DNA of 11,647 nt from Pseudomonadota bacterium. Its GTDB lineage: Bacteria; Pseudomonadota; Alphaproteobacteria; Acetobacterales; Acetobacteraceae. The stretch lies in assembly GCA_021845835.1 (NCBI GenBank), contig JAJZVE010000077.1:1-11647 (forward strand). The letters are read 5' to 3'. How positions within the stretch are numbered: the first letter of the stretch is position 1; every line of letters starts with the position of its first letter. Positions 1-6,168 of the stretch are shown here, in pieces. Both the position numbers and the translations under genes were made by a program. Under the pieces are notes generated by a model. The model was not told where the DNA came from, made no database searches, and saw only the letters and a program-made list of their open reading frames with translations.

Positions 1-579
1 CAGTATCCACGCTAGCGGCTGGCGCGGCTGCAGGTGCCGTGCCAGCGGGGTTGCAAGCGGGTGGCTGCATCGCGGCCACGGACGCCGGCGCCGGCGGGGC
101 CGAACCAAGTGTGGAACTACGACTTCATGTTCGACCGCTGCACCAGCGGCGAGCAACTGAAGAGCCTGACGGTGACGGACGCGTTCACCAGGGAAGGCCT
201 GGCGATCGACGTCGACGGACGGCTCCGCTCGCCGCGGGTCATTGAGGTGCTGTTGCGGCTGGTGAGCGGCCGGGGGCGCCGGCGTTCCTGCGCTGGATCA
301 TCGGTCAGGGCATCGAGACGGCGCTGATCGAGCCGGGTAAACCGTGGCAGAACGGCGTGGCGGAGAGCTTCAACGGCAAGTTCCGCGATGAACGCCTGAG
401 CCTGGAGTGGTTGCGCTCGCGGGCCGACGCGAAGGTCGTGATCGAGCAGTGGCGGCGACACGACAACGCGGTGCAGCCGCATTCGAGCCTGGGCTATCTG
501 ACGCCGGCGGCGTTCGCGGCCCGCTGTATCACCGCTTTGCCTGGGGCAACAGCAGCAATCAGGAGCCGGCCTGTCGAGT
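1..579 (+). pseudogene. IS3-family transposase (orfB) C-terminal fragment, frameshifted and lacking the second catalytic Asp
   Basis: Frame 1 from the left edge reads into the integrase core: an in-frame TAG at 13-15, then PNQVWNYDFMFDRC carrying the first catalytic Asp, then LTVTDAFTREGLAIDVDGR. Near 273-285 the reading must change to frame 3, which continues APAFLRWIIGQGIETALIEP and WQNGVAESFNGKFRDE (the catalytic Glu) to HSSLGYLTPAAFAARC. At the junction RLVSGRGAPAFLRW the expected segment of the type YLRSDNGPEFV is absent, so a small deletion has removed the second Asp of the DDE triad and also shifted the frame. The early stop, the shift and the lost catalytic residue together make it a dead gene. 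The end coordinate is approximate, because the open frame runs on past the likely IS end to 710. Confidence 0.8.
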
Positions 580-585
580 TAACCG

Positions 586-610
586 TGGTCCGAAGAAACA
601 GGGCGGGTCA
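586..610 (+). repeat. probable right terminal inverted repeat of the IS3-family element
   Basis: Read inward from 610 on the minus strand, the end begins TGACCCGCCCTG and closes with GGACCA. This resembles the TGACCTGCCCC...GGACCA termini I recall for IS407-like IS3 elements. It lies directly after the transposase fragment. The matching left repeat is outside the window, so the call rests on position and resemblance only. Confidence 0.45.
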
Positions 611-634
611 TTCTTTGATCGCTGATTGCAGTAC

Positions 635-1192
635 CTATCGGCGTACGGGCTGTCGGCCTGGCCATACGCGAATCGGGTCGCTGCCATCCCAGTTCCGGGC
701 GGCCTCGTAATAGGATAGGTAGATATCCTGTAGCTGCGGCGTTGACTCGATAATCTCGATCATTCCAGGCAGCTCCCCAGGGCCCTCGACATATACGATT
801 CGTACGCCGCGGGGAGAGACGTCGCTGAACACCTCCTGATAGCCACTTGCGCTGTAACGCGCGAGGTCGGCATCGAAATCCGCCGAGCAAATGCCCCAGT
901 GATGAAAGCCGTGCCCCCGTCGCGACACGGTTTCCCGGTACACTGAAGGCACGTCATTGTGTTGCTCGATGAGCTCCACCATGACGTGGCCGGCAAAGCC
1001 TACCGCCAGGCTTAGGCTGATGTCGGTTGGCTGACCGCGGTACCGCGCCAGCTTCGGAGAGAATGGCCCGGTGAGAAACCAGGGACCAATGCCGAGCCTG
1101 GCCGTGTAGTCCCGCATCCCCTGGCGGATATCCGACGTGGTGTACGCGAACTGGACGACGCCGCCGAACTGCGGGACCGAAGGAATGTTCAT
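635..1192 (-). CDS. VOC-superfamily (glyoxalase/epimerase-fold) protein
   Basis: This is a protein of 185 residues with two βαβββ halves typical of the vicinal oxygen chelate fold: QFAYTTSDIRQGMRDY opens the first half and HGFHHWGICSADFDADL the second. Likely metal ligands by position are Q14 (where many relatives have His), E73 in VELIEQHND, H97 or H98, and E146 in GMIEIIES. It resembles unnamed proteins related to methylmalonyl-CoA epimerase. I chose the ATG at 1192 because GGAG lies 12 bases upstream and the fold begins soon after. An ATG at 1210 would add six residues, and the frame stays open to 1441 without coding character. Sampled lines show about 53-62% G+C against 70% in the mutase genes, which suggests separate ancestry. 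An epimerase role for the nearby mutase is only inferred. Family confidence is high, function is unknown. Confidence 0.8.
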   Translation of the reverse strand: MNIPSVPQFGGVVQFAYTTSDIRQGMRDYTARLGIGPWFLTGPFSPKLARYRGQPTDISLSLAVGFAGHVMVELIEQHNDVPSVYRETVSRRGHGFHHWGICSADFDADLARYSASGYQEVFSDVSPRGVRIVYVEGPGELPGMIEIIESTPQLQDIYLSYYEAARNWDGSDPIRVWPGRQPVRR

Positions 1193-1257
1193 TGTCCGAA
1201 AAAACTCCATGCGTCCGACAAGCCGCTTTTTGCCAGATATGAAGTGGAGGACCGCCG

Positions 1258-1437
1258 GGCGGTGCCAACGGCATCGGCGCCGGGGTGATCGTGTTCGACC
1301 GCGACAAGGCGGCGCTCCGCGCGACGGTCCAGACACAAGCGGCACGGGGCACCAAAGTGTCGGGCAGGGCGGTCGTCTGACCGACCGTCCGGCGCTGCGT
1401 CGCGCCGTTGGCGACGTGGCGCAGGCGGTGGCCCGGC
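1258..1437 (+). pseudogene. remnant of a short-chain dehydrogenase/reductase (SDR) N-terminus
   Basis: Frame 1 reads GGANGIGAG, the glycine-rich NAD(P)-binding turn of classical SDRs. It is followed immediately by VIVFDRDKAALRATV, the second β-strand with the Asp that selects NAD, then AARGTKVSGRAVV and a TGA at 1378-1380. Frame 3 resumes with LTDRPALRRAVGDVAQAVARL, as expected after the VDVTD segment of an intact SDR. About a dozen residues (helix 1, of the type IARRFAAEGA) are missing between GIGAG and VIVFD. There is no start region, no YxxxK active site and no C-terminus. It lies opposite and just beyond the ligase stop and occupies most of the gap before the VOC gene. It may mark a gene once belonging to this locus. 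Confidence 0.65.
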
Positions 1438-2793
1438 TCATGCGGGGCGGAATTTCGGGCGCCGGTCATCGACCCGCTTTGCCTTGGACAGCGCACGCTC
1501 CAGCGTGTCGGGCGGCAGCACCTCGATGTGGAACGTCACGTTGGTGTCGTTCTTCAGCTTGCGCTGCAGGCGTTCTTTCAGGTCCAGGCTGAATGCGTCG
1601 AAATCGGATATCTGCAGGGCCGGATCGTGCTCGACCAGCAGCGTCGCGTGATCCAGCGCCCCCTGCTTCTCCAGCACGATCTTGAACTCGACGCCGGCGC
1701 CTGCAACCTCCAGGACGGAACGTTGCACCTGGCTCGGATAGACGTTGGCGCCGCGAATGATCAGCATGTCGTCGAGACGGCCGTACACCCCGGCGGGCAG
1801 CCGCGGATAGGTGCGACCGCAGCCGCATGGCGCATACGTCATGTGGGACTCATCGCCGGAATAGAAGCGGATCATCGGCTGCGATTCGCGGCGCAGGTGG
1901 GAATAGACGATCGCGCCGCTCTCGCCGTCCGGGAGCAGCCGGTTCGGGTCGTCCTTGGCGACGATTTCGGTCCAGACCTCATCCTGCATCACGTGCATGC
2001 CGTGGCCCGCCTCGCACTCGGCGTTGGTGGACCACGGCGTCATCTCCGACGTGGTGGCCATGTCGCGCACGGTGATGCCCCAGCCGCTCTCCAGTGCGTG
2101 GCGCGTTCCAGGCACCGACGACCCCGGCTCGCCGATGAAGATGCCCAGCCGCAAAGGCGATTCCGCCGGCCGCAGGCCGATCTTGCGCGCCGTTTCCAGC
2201 ATGTGCAGCGCGTAGGTCGGCGTGGTGATCAGCACGGTCGAGCCGATGCGGTACATCAGTTCGAGCTGCCGCTCGGTTTCCCCCGCGCCGAGCGGGAAAG
2301 CCGTGCCGCCCAGGCGTTCCACCCCGAGCAGCGCGCCCCACCCGCCCATGAACAGGCTGAACACCGTCGCCAGTTGCACCACGTCGCCGGGCCGCACGCC
2401 GCAGGTATACAGTCCCTGCGCCATCACGTCGGCAATGTAGTCCCAGTCCTTGCGGGAAAGCGCATACAGCGTCGGCTTGCCGCTGGTGCCCGAGGAACCG
2501 TGGACGCGCGCAACGTCCGACCGGCCGACGCCGAGATAGTCGCCGAACGGCGGATATTCCGCCTGGTTCTGGCGCAGCATGTCCTTGGTGATGATCGGCA
2601 CGCGCTTCGTGAAGTCGTCGAGCGATCCGACCTGGTCGGGGTGGAAGTTGTGCCGGTCGTAGTGCCGGCGATAGAAGCCCAGAGTTCCATAGACATAATG
2701 CAACTGCGCCTGCAATGCCGCCAGGACCTCGGCTTCCCGTTGCTCGCGCGAGCGCGTTTCCTTGGCGCGATCCCAAAATTTCCCATCTGGCAT
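1438..2793 (-). CDS. AMP-forming acyl-CoA ligase, phenylacetate-CoA ligase (PaaK)-like
   Basis: The protein has 451 residues, the usual length for PaaK-type ligases (about 430-450). It activates a carboxylic acid with ATP through an acyl-adenylate to the CoA thioester, in the cytoplasm. Visible motifs are the phosphate loop SSGTSGKP (100-107), IGEPGSS (220-226), a cysteine-bearing segment with C260 and C323/C325 as in many PaaK-family members, the hinge GRLDDMLIIRGANVYPSQ (338-355), and a C-terminal ALSKAKRVDDRR with the lysine expected to catalyse adenylation. The ATG at 2793 follows a strong Shine-Dalgarno (GGGGGGAGGA, 7-base gap). Its own promoter lies at 2847-2875 and contains a candidate TetR operator. 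The acid substrate cannot be read from the sequence. The mutase genes across the divergent promoter suggest that it feeds that enzyme. Confidence 0.9.
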   Translation of the reverse strand: MPDGKFWDRAKETRSREQREAEVLAALQAQLHYVYGTLGFYRRHYDRHNFHPDQVGSLDDFTKRVPIITKDMLRQNQAEYPPFGDYLGVGRSDVARVHGSSGTSGKPTLYALSRKDWDYIADVMAQGLYTCGVRPGDVVQLATVFSLFMGGWGALLGVERLGGTAFPLGAGETERQLELMYRIGSTVLITTPTYALHMLETARKIGLRPAESPLRLGIFIGEPGSSVPGTRHALESGWGITVRDMATTSEMTPWSTNAECEAGHGMHVMQDEVWTEIVAKDDPNRLLPDGESGAIVYSHLRRESQPMIRFYSGDESHMTYAPCGCGRTYPRLPAGVYGRLDDMLIIRGANVYPSQVQRSVLEVAGAGVEFKIVLEKQGALDHATLLVEHDPALQISDFDAFSLDLKERLQRKLKNDTNVTFHIEVLPPDTLERALSKAKRVDDRRPKFRPA

Positions 2794-2846
2794 GGCCGTG
2801 TCCTCCCCCCGGGGTGAGTGCTTTTTTTGGCCGGCTTATGGCGGGA

Positions 2847-2875
2847 AGGTTACTGAACAAACGCTTACTCGTCAA
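2847..2875 (-). promoter_or_regulatory. predicted sigma-70 promoter of the acyl-CoA ligase gene
   Basis: On the minus strand TTGACG (2875-2870) and TAACCT (2852-2847) are separated by exactly 17 bases. The -35 is a near-perfect match. The -10 is weaker. The predicted start near 2840 gives a leader of about 47 bases with the strong ribosome site. The promoter overlaps the stop codon of the upstream thioesterase gene, so the ligase can be transcribed independently of it. Confidence 0.6.
2853..2869 (-). promoter_or_regulatory. candidate TetR operator A, filling the ligase promoter spacer
   Basis: The minus-strand sequence AGTAAGCGTTTGTTCAG occupies precisely the spacer between -35 and -10. It matches the element in the tetR/thioesterase divergent region (3395-3411) at 12 of 17 positions, including the block CG-TTGTT-AG. 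A repressor bound here would block RNA polymerase. That the neighbouring TetR protein binds it is inferred from sharing and position. Confidence 0.5.
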
Positions 2876-3344
2876 GTTGGTCCGCCGGCGCGGCCGGCTC
2901 GACCACCTTCCCGCCGATCAGCCGCGAATGGCCGAAAAACTCGCCGGCGACGGCGCCGGCCGCGTCGAGCAGGCTGACCAGATAGATGCCGATGCGGCCG
3001 TGCCGCGAACTCTCCCGCGCCACCGCCACCAGGCGCTCGCCGGGCCGCGCCGGCCGCAGGAACACGATCGAACAGTGATGTGCCACCGATCTCTCGTTGC
3101 GGCTGTTGCAGGCGCAGGACAAGGCGGTGTCCGCCAGCGTGAACAGCACGCCGCCGTGGCAGGTGCCGAAGCCGTTGAGCATGGCCTCGGTGACCGTCAT
3201 GGCGAGCGTCGCCCGGCCGGGACCGGCCTCGATCAGCACGATCCCGAGTTGCCGGCTCACGCGGTCGCCGCGCAGCATGGCGTGCGCCGCCGCTTCGGCG
3301 ATGGTCTGGCTGTCGGCTTCGGCGGTCGTGCGGCGATCTGGCAT
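2865..3344 (-). CDS. PaaI-family hotdog-fold acyl-CoA thioesterase
   Basis: The protein has about 159 residues, close to the 140-160 usual for PaaI. It hydrolyses acyl-CoA thioesters in the cytoplasm, and known PaaI proteins rescue CoA from stalled aryl- or hydroxyacyl-CoA intermediates. The hotdog signature is clear: NGFGTCHGGVLFTLADTAL, including the HGG turn and the Asp that serves as catalyst in PaaI, then CNS and SIVFLRPARPGERL. I chose the ATG at 3344 over a GTG at 3383, because the predicted promoter (-10 at 3375-3380) overlaps the GTG, and the ATG has a purine-rich GGGGGCAGAGAG before it. It lies 71 bases upstream of the ligase in the same direction and diverges from tetR. Substrate unknown. 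Confidence 0.85.
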   Translation of the reverse strand: MPDRRTTAEADSQTIAEAAAHAMLRGDRVSRQLGIVLIEAGPGRATLAMTVTEAMLNGFGTCHGGVLFTLADTALSCACNSRNERSVAHHCSIVFLRPARPGERLVAVARESSRHGRIGIYLVSLLDAAGAVAGEFFGHSRLIGGKVVEPAAPADQLDE

Positions 3345-3374
3345 CTCTCTGCCCCCGTTGCGAAAGAGGGGTTG

Positions 3375-3402
3375 AGTATGCACGCGGAAATCTGCTAAAC
3401 AA
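3375..3402 (-). promoter_or_regulatory. predicted promoter of the thioesterase gene
   Basis: On the minus strand TTGTTT (3402-3397) and CATACT (3380-3375) are spaced by 16 bases. The -35 lies inside the candidate operator at 3395-3414. The expected start near 3368 gives a leader of about 24 bases to the ATG at 3344. On the plus strand a weaker pair, TTGAGT (3372-3377) with TAAACA (3396-3401), could serve tetR from the same segment. Confidence 0.45.
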
Positions 3403-3414
3403 GCGATCAGTTAG
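3395..3414. promoter_or_regulatory. candidate TetR operator B in the tetR/thioesterase divergent promoter
   Basis: The plus strand reads CTAAACAAGCGATCAGTTAG, an imperfect 20-base dyad (CTAA...CG...TTAG, with 12 of 20 positions symmetric). It shares CT-AACAA-CG with operator A upstream of the ligase. It covers the -35 of the thioesterase and the possible -10 of tetR, so one bound dimer could repress both directions and give autoregulation. Binding by the adjacent regulator is inferred. Confidence 0.55.
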
Positions 3415-3424
3415 TTGATGAGAC

Positions 3425-3439
3425 GGAGGCTGCGGCGTG
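3425..3439 (+). promoter_or_regulatory. ribosome binding site fixing the GTG start of tetR
   Basis: GGAGG at 3425-3429 is followed after 7 bases by GTG at 3437. No ATG lies nearby in this frame before the DNA-binding domain, so the GTG is the start. Confidence 0.75.
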
Positions 3440-4039
3440 GCGACGACGACTGCGAAACGGCCGCCCAATCGCTGGCCGGCGCTGCTGGACGCCGCCGCCG
3501 CGCAGTTCGCCGGGCAGGGCTACCACGCGACCACCATCCGCGATCTCGCGACCGCGGCGGCCATGACGCCCGGGGCCATCTATTTCTTCGTCCCCACCAA
3601 GCAGGCGCTGCTGCTCGCGGTCTATGAGGAGGGCGTGCAACGCATCCTGCAACGGGTCGAGGCCGCGGTCGCGGGCGAAGCCCGGCCCTGGGAGCGGCTG
3701 GAGAAGGCGGTGCTCGCGCATCTCGAATCGGTGCTCGACGCCAGCGCCTATGCGCGCGTCGTGATCCGCATCGTGCCCGGCGATGTGCCGGAAATCGCCG
3801 CGGCGATCATCGCCCTGCGCGAACGCTACGAGGATCGCTTCCGCCGCCTGTTCGCCGACATCGCGCTGCCGCCCCGGCACGATGCGACCCTGGCGCGGCT
3901 GTTCCTGCTGGGCGCGATCAACTGGACGCCGGTCTGGTACCGCGCGGGTGGCGGGCATGACCTTCCCGCGATCGCGCACGAGCTGCTGGCACCGTTGCGC
4001 GCCCTTGTCGGCCGCGGGCCGGAGCGTTCCCGGCCATGA
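3437..4039 (+). CDS. TetR-family transcriptional regulator
   Basis: The protein has 200 residues. An N-terminal TetR helix-turn-helix is visible: LLDAAAAQFAGQGYHATTIR leads into DLATAAAMTPGAIYFFVPTKQALL (about 16-60), a good match to the family pattern. The variable C-terminal part (about 65-190) would form the dimer and ligand pocket. Its general look recalls acyl-CoA-responsive regulators such as KstR2, but this is a weak impression. It starts at GTG with a strong ribosome site and overlaps the next gene by four bases (ATGA at 4036-4039), so it is made with the mutase subunits. Two matching operator-like elements, at its own divergent promoter and in the ligase promoter, suggest that it represses the whole locus, probably until a pathway acyl-CoA binds. 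Confidence 0.9.
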   Translation: MATTTAKRPPNRWPALLDAAAAQFAGQGYHATTIRDLATAAAMTPGAIYFFVPTKQALLLAVYEEGVQRILQRVEAAVAGEARPWERLEKAVLAHLESVLDASAYARVVIRIVPGDVPEIAAAIIALRERYEDRFRRLFADIALPPRHDATLARLFLLGAINWTPVWYRAGGGHDLPAIAHELLAPLRALVGRGPERSRP

Positions 4040-4488
4040 CCGATCTGCCCCCCCTGTCGCCGCCGGCGCGCGTCCTGGTCACCAAGATCGGCCTCGACGG
4101 CCATGATCGCGGCAGCCGCATCGTCGCGGCCTATCTGCGCGACGCCGGGATGGAGGTGATCTACACCCCGCCGTGGCAGTCGATCGCGGCCGTGGTGCAG
4201 CTTGCCACGCAGGAAGACGTGGACGTGATCGGGGTCAGTTCGCTGGCGACCGATCATCTGCTCGTGCCGGGCCTGATGGCGGAACTGCGCGCGGCCGGTC
4301 TCGGCCATGTCGGCGTGATCGTCGGCGGCGTCGTCCCGGAGGATGAACGCCCGTCGCTGCTGCAGGCCGGGGTGGGCGCAGTACTCGGTCCCGGCTCGTC
4401 ACGCGACCTCATCGTCTCCCATGTATGCGCGCTGGCACAGCAGGCCCGCCTGGTGCGCGATGCCGACCTTCAGGAGATCACGCCATGA
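4036..4488 (+). CDS. B12-binding small subunit of an acyl-CoA mutase
   Basis: The protein has 150 residues, consisting of the stand-alone cobalamin-binding domain found as the small subunit of two-part mutases (isobutyryl- and 2-hydroxyisobutyryl-CoA mutases have ones of about 135-150). The base-off/His-on signature is complete: K17 and then GLDGHDRG with D21, H23 (lower axial cobalt ligand) and G26, followed by GVSSL (66-70) and [10 protein letters not shown] (95-104), which hold the nucleotide tail. K17 is six residues before the His, as in the Lys-Asp-His relay of methylmalonyl-CoA mutase. It overlaps tetR by four bases and the large subunit gene by four bases (ATGA at 4485-4488), implying coupled translation and a fixed subunit ratio. 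The part after 140 is a short acidic tail. Confidence 0.92.
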   Translation: MTDLPPLSPPARVLVTKIGLDGHDRGSRIVAAYLRDAGMEVIYTPPWQSIAAVVQLATQEDVDVIGVSSLATDHLLVPGLMAELRAAGLGHVGVIVGGVVPEDERPSLLQAGVGAVLGPGSSRDLIVSHVCALAQQARLVRDADLQEITP

Positions 4489-6167
4489 CCAGCCAGGCGG
4501 TGCAGCTTCCGCTGCCCGGATTCGACCAGGCGTTCGGGCAGTGGCGCGCGGAGTACGGCCGGCAGATCGGCCAGGACCGCACGCTGCGCAACCGCTCCGG
4601 CGTCGCGATCAAGCCGCTCTACACGCCGCGCGACTGGAGCGGCGAGCGCTATCTCGACGACCTTGGCTTTCCGGGCCAGTACCCGTTCACGCGCGGCGTC
4701 TATCCGACGATGCACCGTGGCCGCACCTGGACGCAGCGGCAGTTGATCGGCCTCGGCACGCCGCAGGACTACAACCGGCGGGTCCGGCAGATCCTCGACC
4801 TCGGCGCGACCGCCATCAGCCTGATCCCCTGCAACTCCGGCTTCCGCGGCGTCGATTGCGACGAGGTGGATCCGGTGCTGCTCGGCACCTGCGGCACCGT
4901 GGTCAACACCACCGGGCACATGGAGCAGGCGCTCGACGGCGTTCCGCTCGGCCGGATCTCGACCGCCATGAACGACCCGTCGCCGTTCACGCTGCTCGCC
5001 TTCACGCTCGCCGTCGCCCGGCGGCGGGGCATTCCCTGGACGTCGATCTCCGGCACGTCGAACCAGAGCGACTATCTTTCGCACTTCATCGCCAACCACA
5101 TGTTCTACCGCCTGTCGCTGCCGGGATCGCGGCGGGTGCTGCTCGATCACATCGACTTCTGCCGCCGGCACGTGCCCGACTGGAACCCGGTCTCGGTGGT
5201 CGGCCAGCACATGCAGCAGGCCGGCGCCACCCCCGCCGAGACCATGGGGTTCACGCTGTCGACTGCCCTGCAGTATGCGCAGGATTGCGTCGCACGCGGC
5301 ATGGACCTCGATGTCGTGCTGCGGCGGTTCACCTTCTTCTTCGACATCTCCCTCAGCTTCTTCGAGGAAATCGCCAAGTTCCGCGCCGGCCGCCGCATCT
5401 GGGCGCGGCTCGCGCGCGAGCGGCTCGGGGCCAGGGACCCGGCGAGCTGGCGGTTCAAGTTCCACGGCCAGACCTCCGGCGTCGATCTGACCGAACAGCA
5501 GCCGCTCAACAACATCGCGCGGGTCACCGCGCAGGCCATCGCCGGCATCCTCAGCGGCCTGCAGTCGATGCACACCGACGCCTACGACGAGGCGATCGCG
5601 ACACCGACCGAGGCCACAGCGCGGATCGCCATCGCGACGCAGAACATCCTGCGCGAGGAAGCGCATCTGTGCGACGTCATCGACCCGCTCGGCGGCTCCT
5701 ATTACGTCGAGAGCCTGACCGACCGCATGGAGACGGAGATCGCGGCGGTGATTGCCAAAATCGACGCGGCGGGCGGCATGTACCGCGCAGCCGAGACAGG
5801 ATTGGTGCAGACCATGATCGGCGAATCCGCGCTCGCGTTCCAGCAGAAGGTCGAGAGCGGCGAACAGAAGGTCGTCGGCGTCAACTGCTATCGGATCGAC
5901 GCGGAGGCCGCGGCGCAGAAGCCGACGGAACGGCCCGACCTGGCGCGGATGCGCCAGCACGTCGCCGCCTTCAAGGCGTTCAAGGAGCAGCGCAGCGCAG
6001 ACGACGTGGCGCGTTCGCTCGCGGCACTCGCGCGCGCCGCCAACAGCCCGTCGGAGAACGTCTTCGAACGGGTGGTGGAGGCGGCCGAACACGGCGTCAC
6101 CCACGGCGAGATCGTCGCCTGCCTGCGGCGGGAACTCGGCTTCGGCCAACCGCTCGTCTGCGCCTGA
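4485..6167 (+). CDS. acyl-CoA mutase large subunit, methylmalonyl-CoA mutase family with divergent active site
   Basis: The protein has 560 residues, the length of the TIM-barrel subunit in two-part mutases. It should rearrange the carbon skeleton of an acyl-CoA by adenosylcobalamin radicals together with the preceding small subunit. Family landmarks are [14 protein letters not shown] (70-83), [16 protein letters not shown] (294-309), [20 protein letters not shown] (329-348), [16 protein letters not shown] (361-376), [12 protein letters not shown] (398-409) and GVNCYRI (465-471). Residues that set substrate choice in methylmalonyl-CoA mutase are changed: H77 at the place of Tyr89, N204 for Arg207, Q241 for Tyr243, and IPCNSGF (114-120) where AFDLPTH stands. 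The active-site His (H242) and Gln (Q194) remain. AGGAG precedes the ATG by 8 bases. Mutase fold and chemistry are secure. Methylmalonyl-CoA as substrate is unlikely, and no known isomerase of the family fits from memory. Confidence 0.93.
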   Translation: MTSQAVQLPLPGFDQAFGQWRAEYGRQIGQDRTLRNRSGVAIKPLYTPRDWSGERYLDDLGFPGQYPFTRGVYPTMHRGRTWTQRQLIGLGTPQDYNRRVRQILDLGATAISLIPCNSGFRGVDCDEVDPVLLGTCGTVVNTTGHMEQALDGVPLGRISTAMNDPSPFTLLAFTLAVARRRGIPWTSISGTSNQSDYLSHFIANHMFYRLSLPGSRRVLLDHIDFCRRHVPDWNPVSVVGQHMQQAGATPAETMGFTLSTALQYAQDCVARGMDLDVVLRRFTFFFDISLSFFEEIAKFRAGRRIWARLARERLGARDPASWRFKFHGQTSGVDLTEQQPLNNIARVTAQAIAGILSGLQSMHTDAYDEAIATPTEATARIAIATQNILREEAHLCDVIDPLGGSYYVESLTDRMETEIAAVIAKIDAAGGMYRAAETGLVQTMIGESALAFQQKVESGEQKVVGVNCYRIDAEAAAQKPTERPDLARMRQHVAAFKAFKEQRSADDVARSLAALARAANSPSENVFERVVEAAEHGVTHGEIVACLRRELGFGQPLVCA

Positions 6168-6168
6168 T

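Larger units (their letters stand above)
1..610 (+). mobile_element. 3' part of a degenerate IS3-family insertion sequence (partial)
   Basis: The stretch encodes the C-terminal half of an IS3-type orfB transposase and ends in a likely right inverted repeat whose outer bases are CA, as is usual for this family. The left end lies outside the window. The reading frame is broken (see the pseudogene entry), so this copy cannot move by itself. The protein segment WQNGVAESFNGKFRDE and the ending HSSLGYLTPAAF point to the IS407-like branch of IS3, a subgroup call made from memory. The element stops about 24 bases beyond the 3' end of the neighbouring VOC gene and leaves that gene intact. Confidence 0.75.

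Noticed and set aside
1193..1441. N-terminal extension of the VOC protein to 1441
   Set aside because: The added residues are Arg/Pro-rich without fold character and overlap the SDR remnant. The ATG at 1192 (or 1210) fits the fold start.
1408..2817. Plus-strand open frame of 469 codons opposite the CoA ligase
   Set aside because: It is the reverse shadow of the ligase, which has all PaaK motifs and a strong ribosome site.
3345..3383. GTG start at 3383 for the thioesterase
   Set aside because: It overlaps the predicted -10 region and has no ribosome site. The ATG at 3344 fits family length better.
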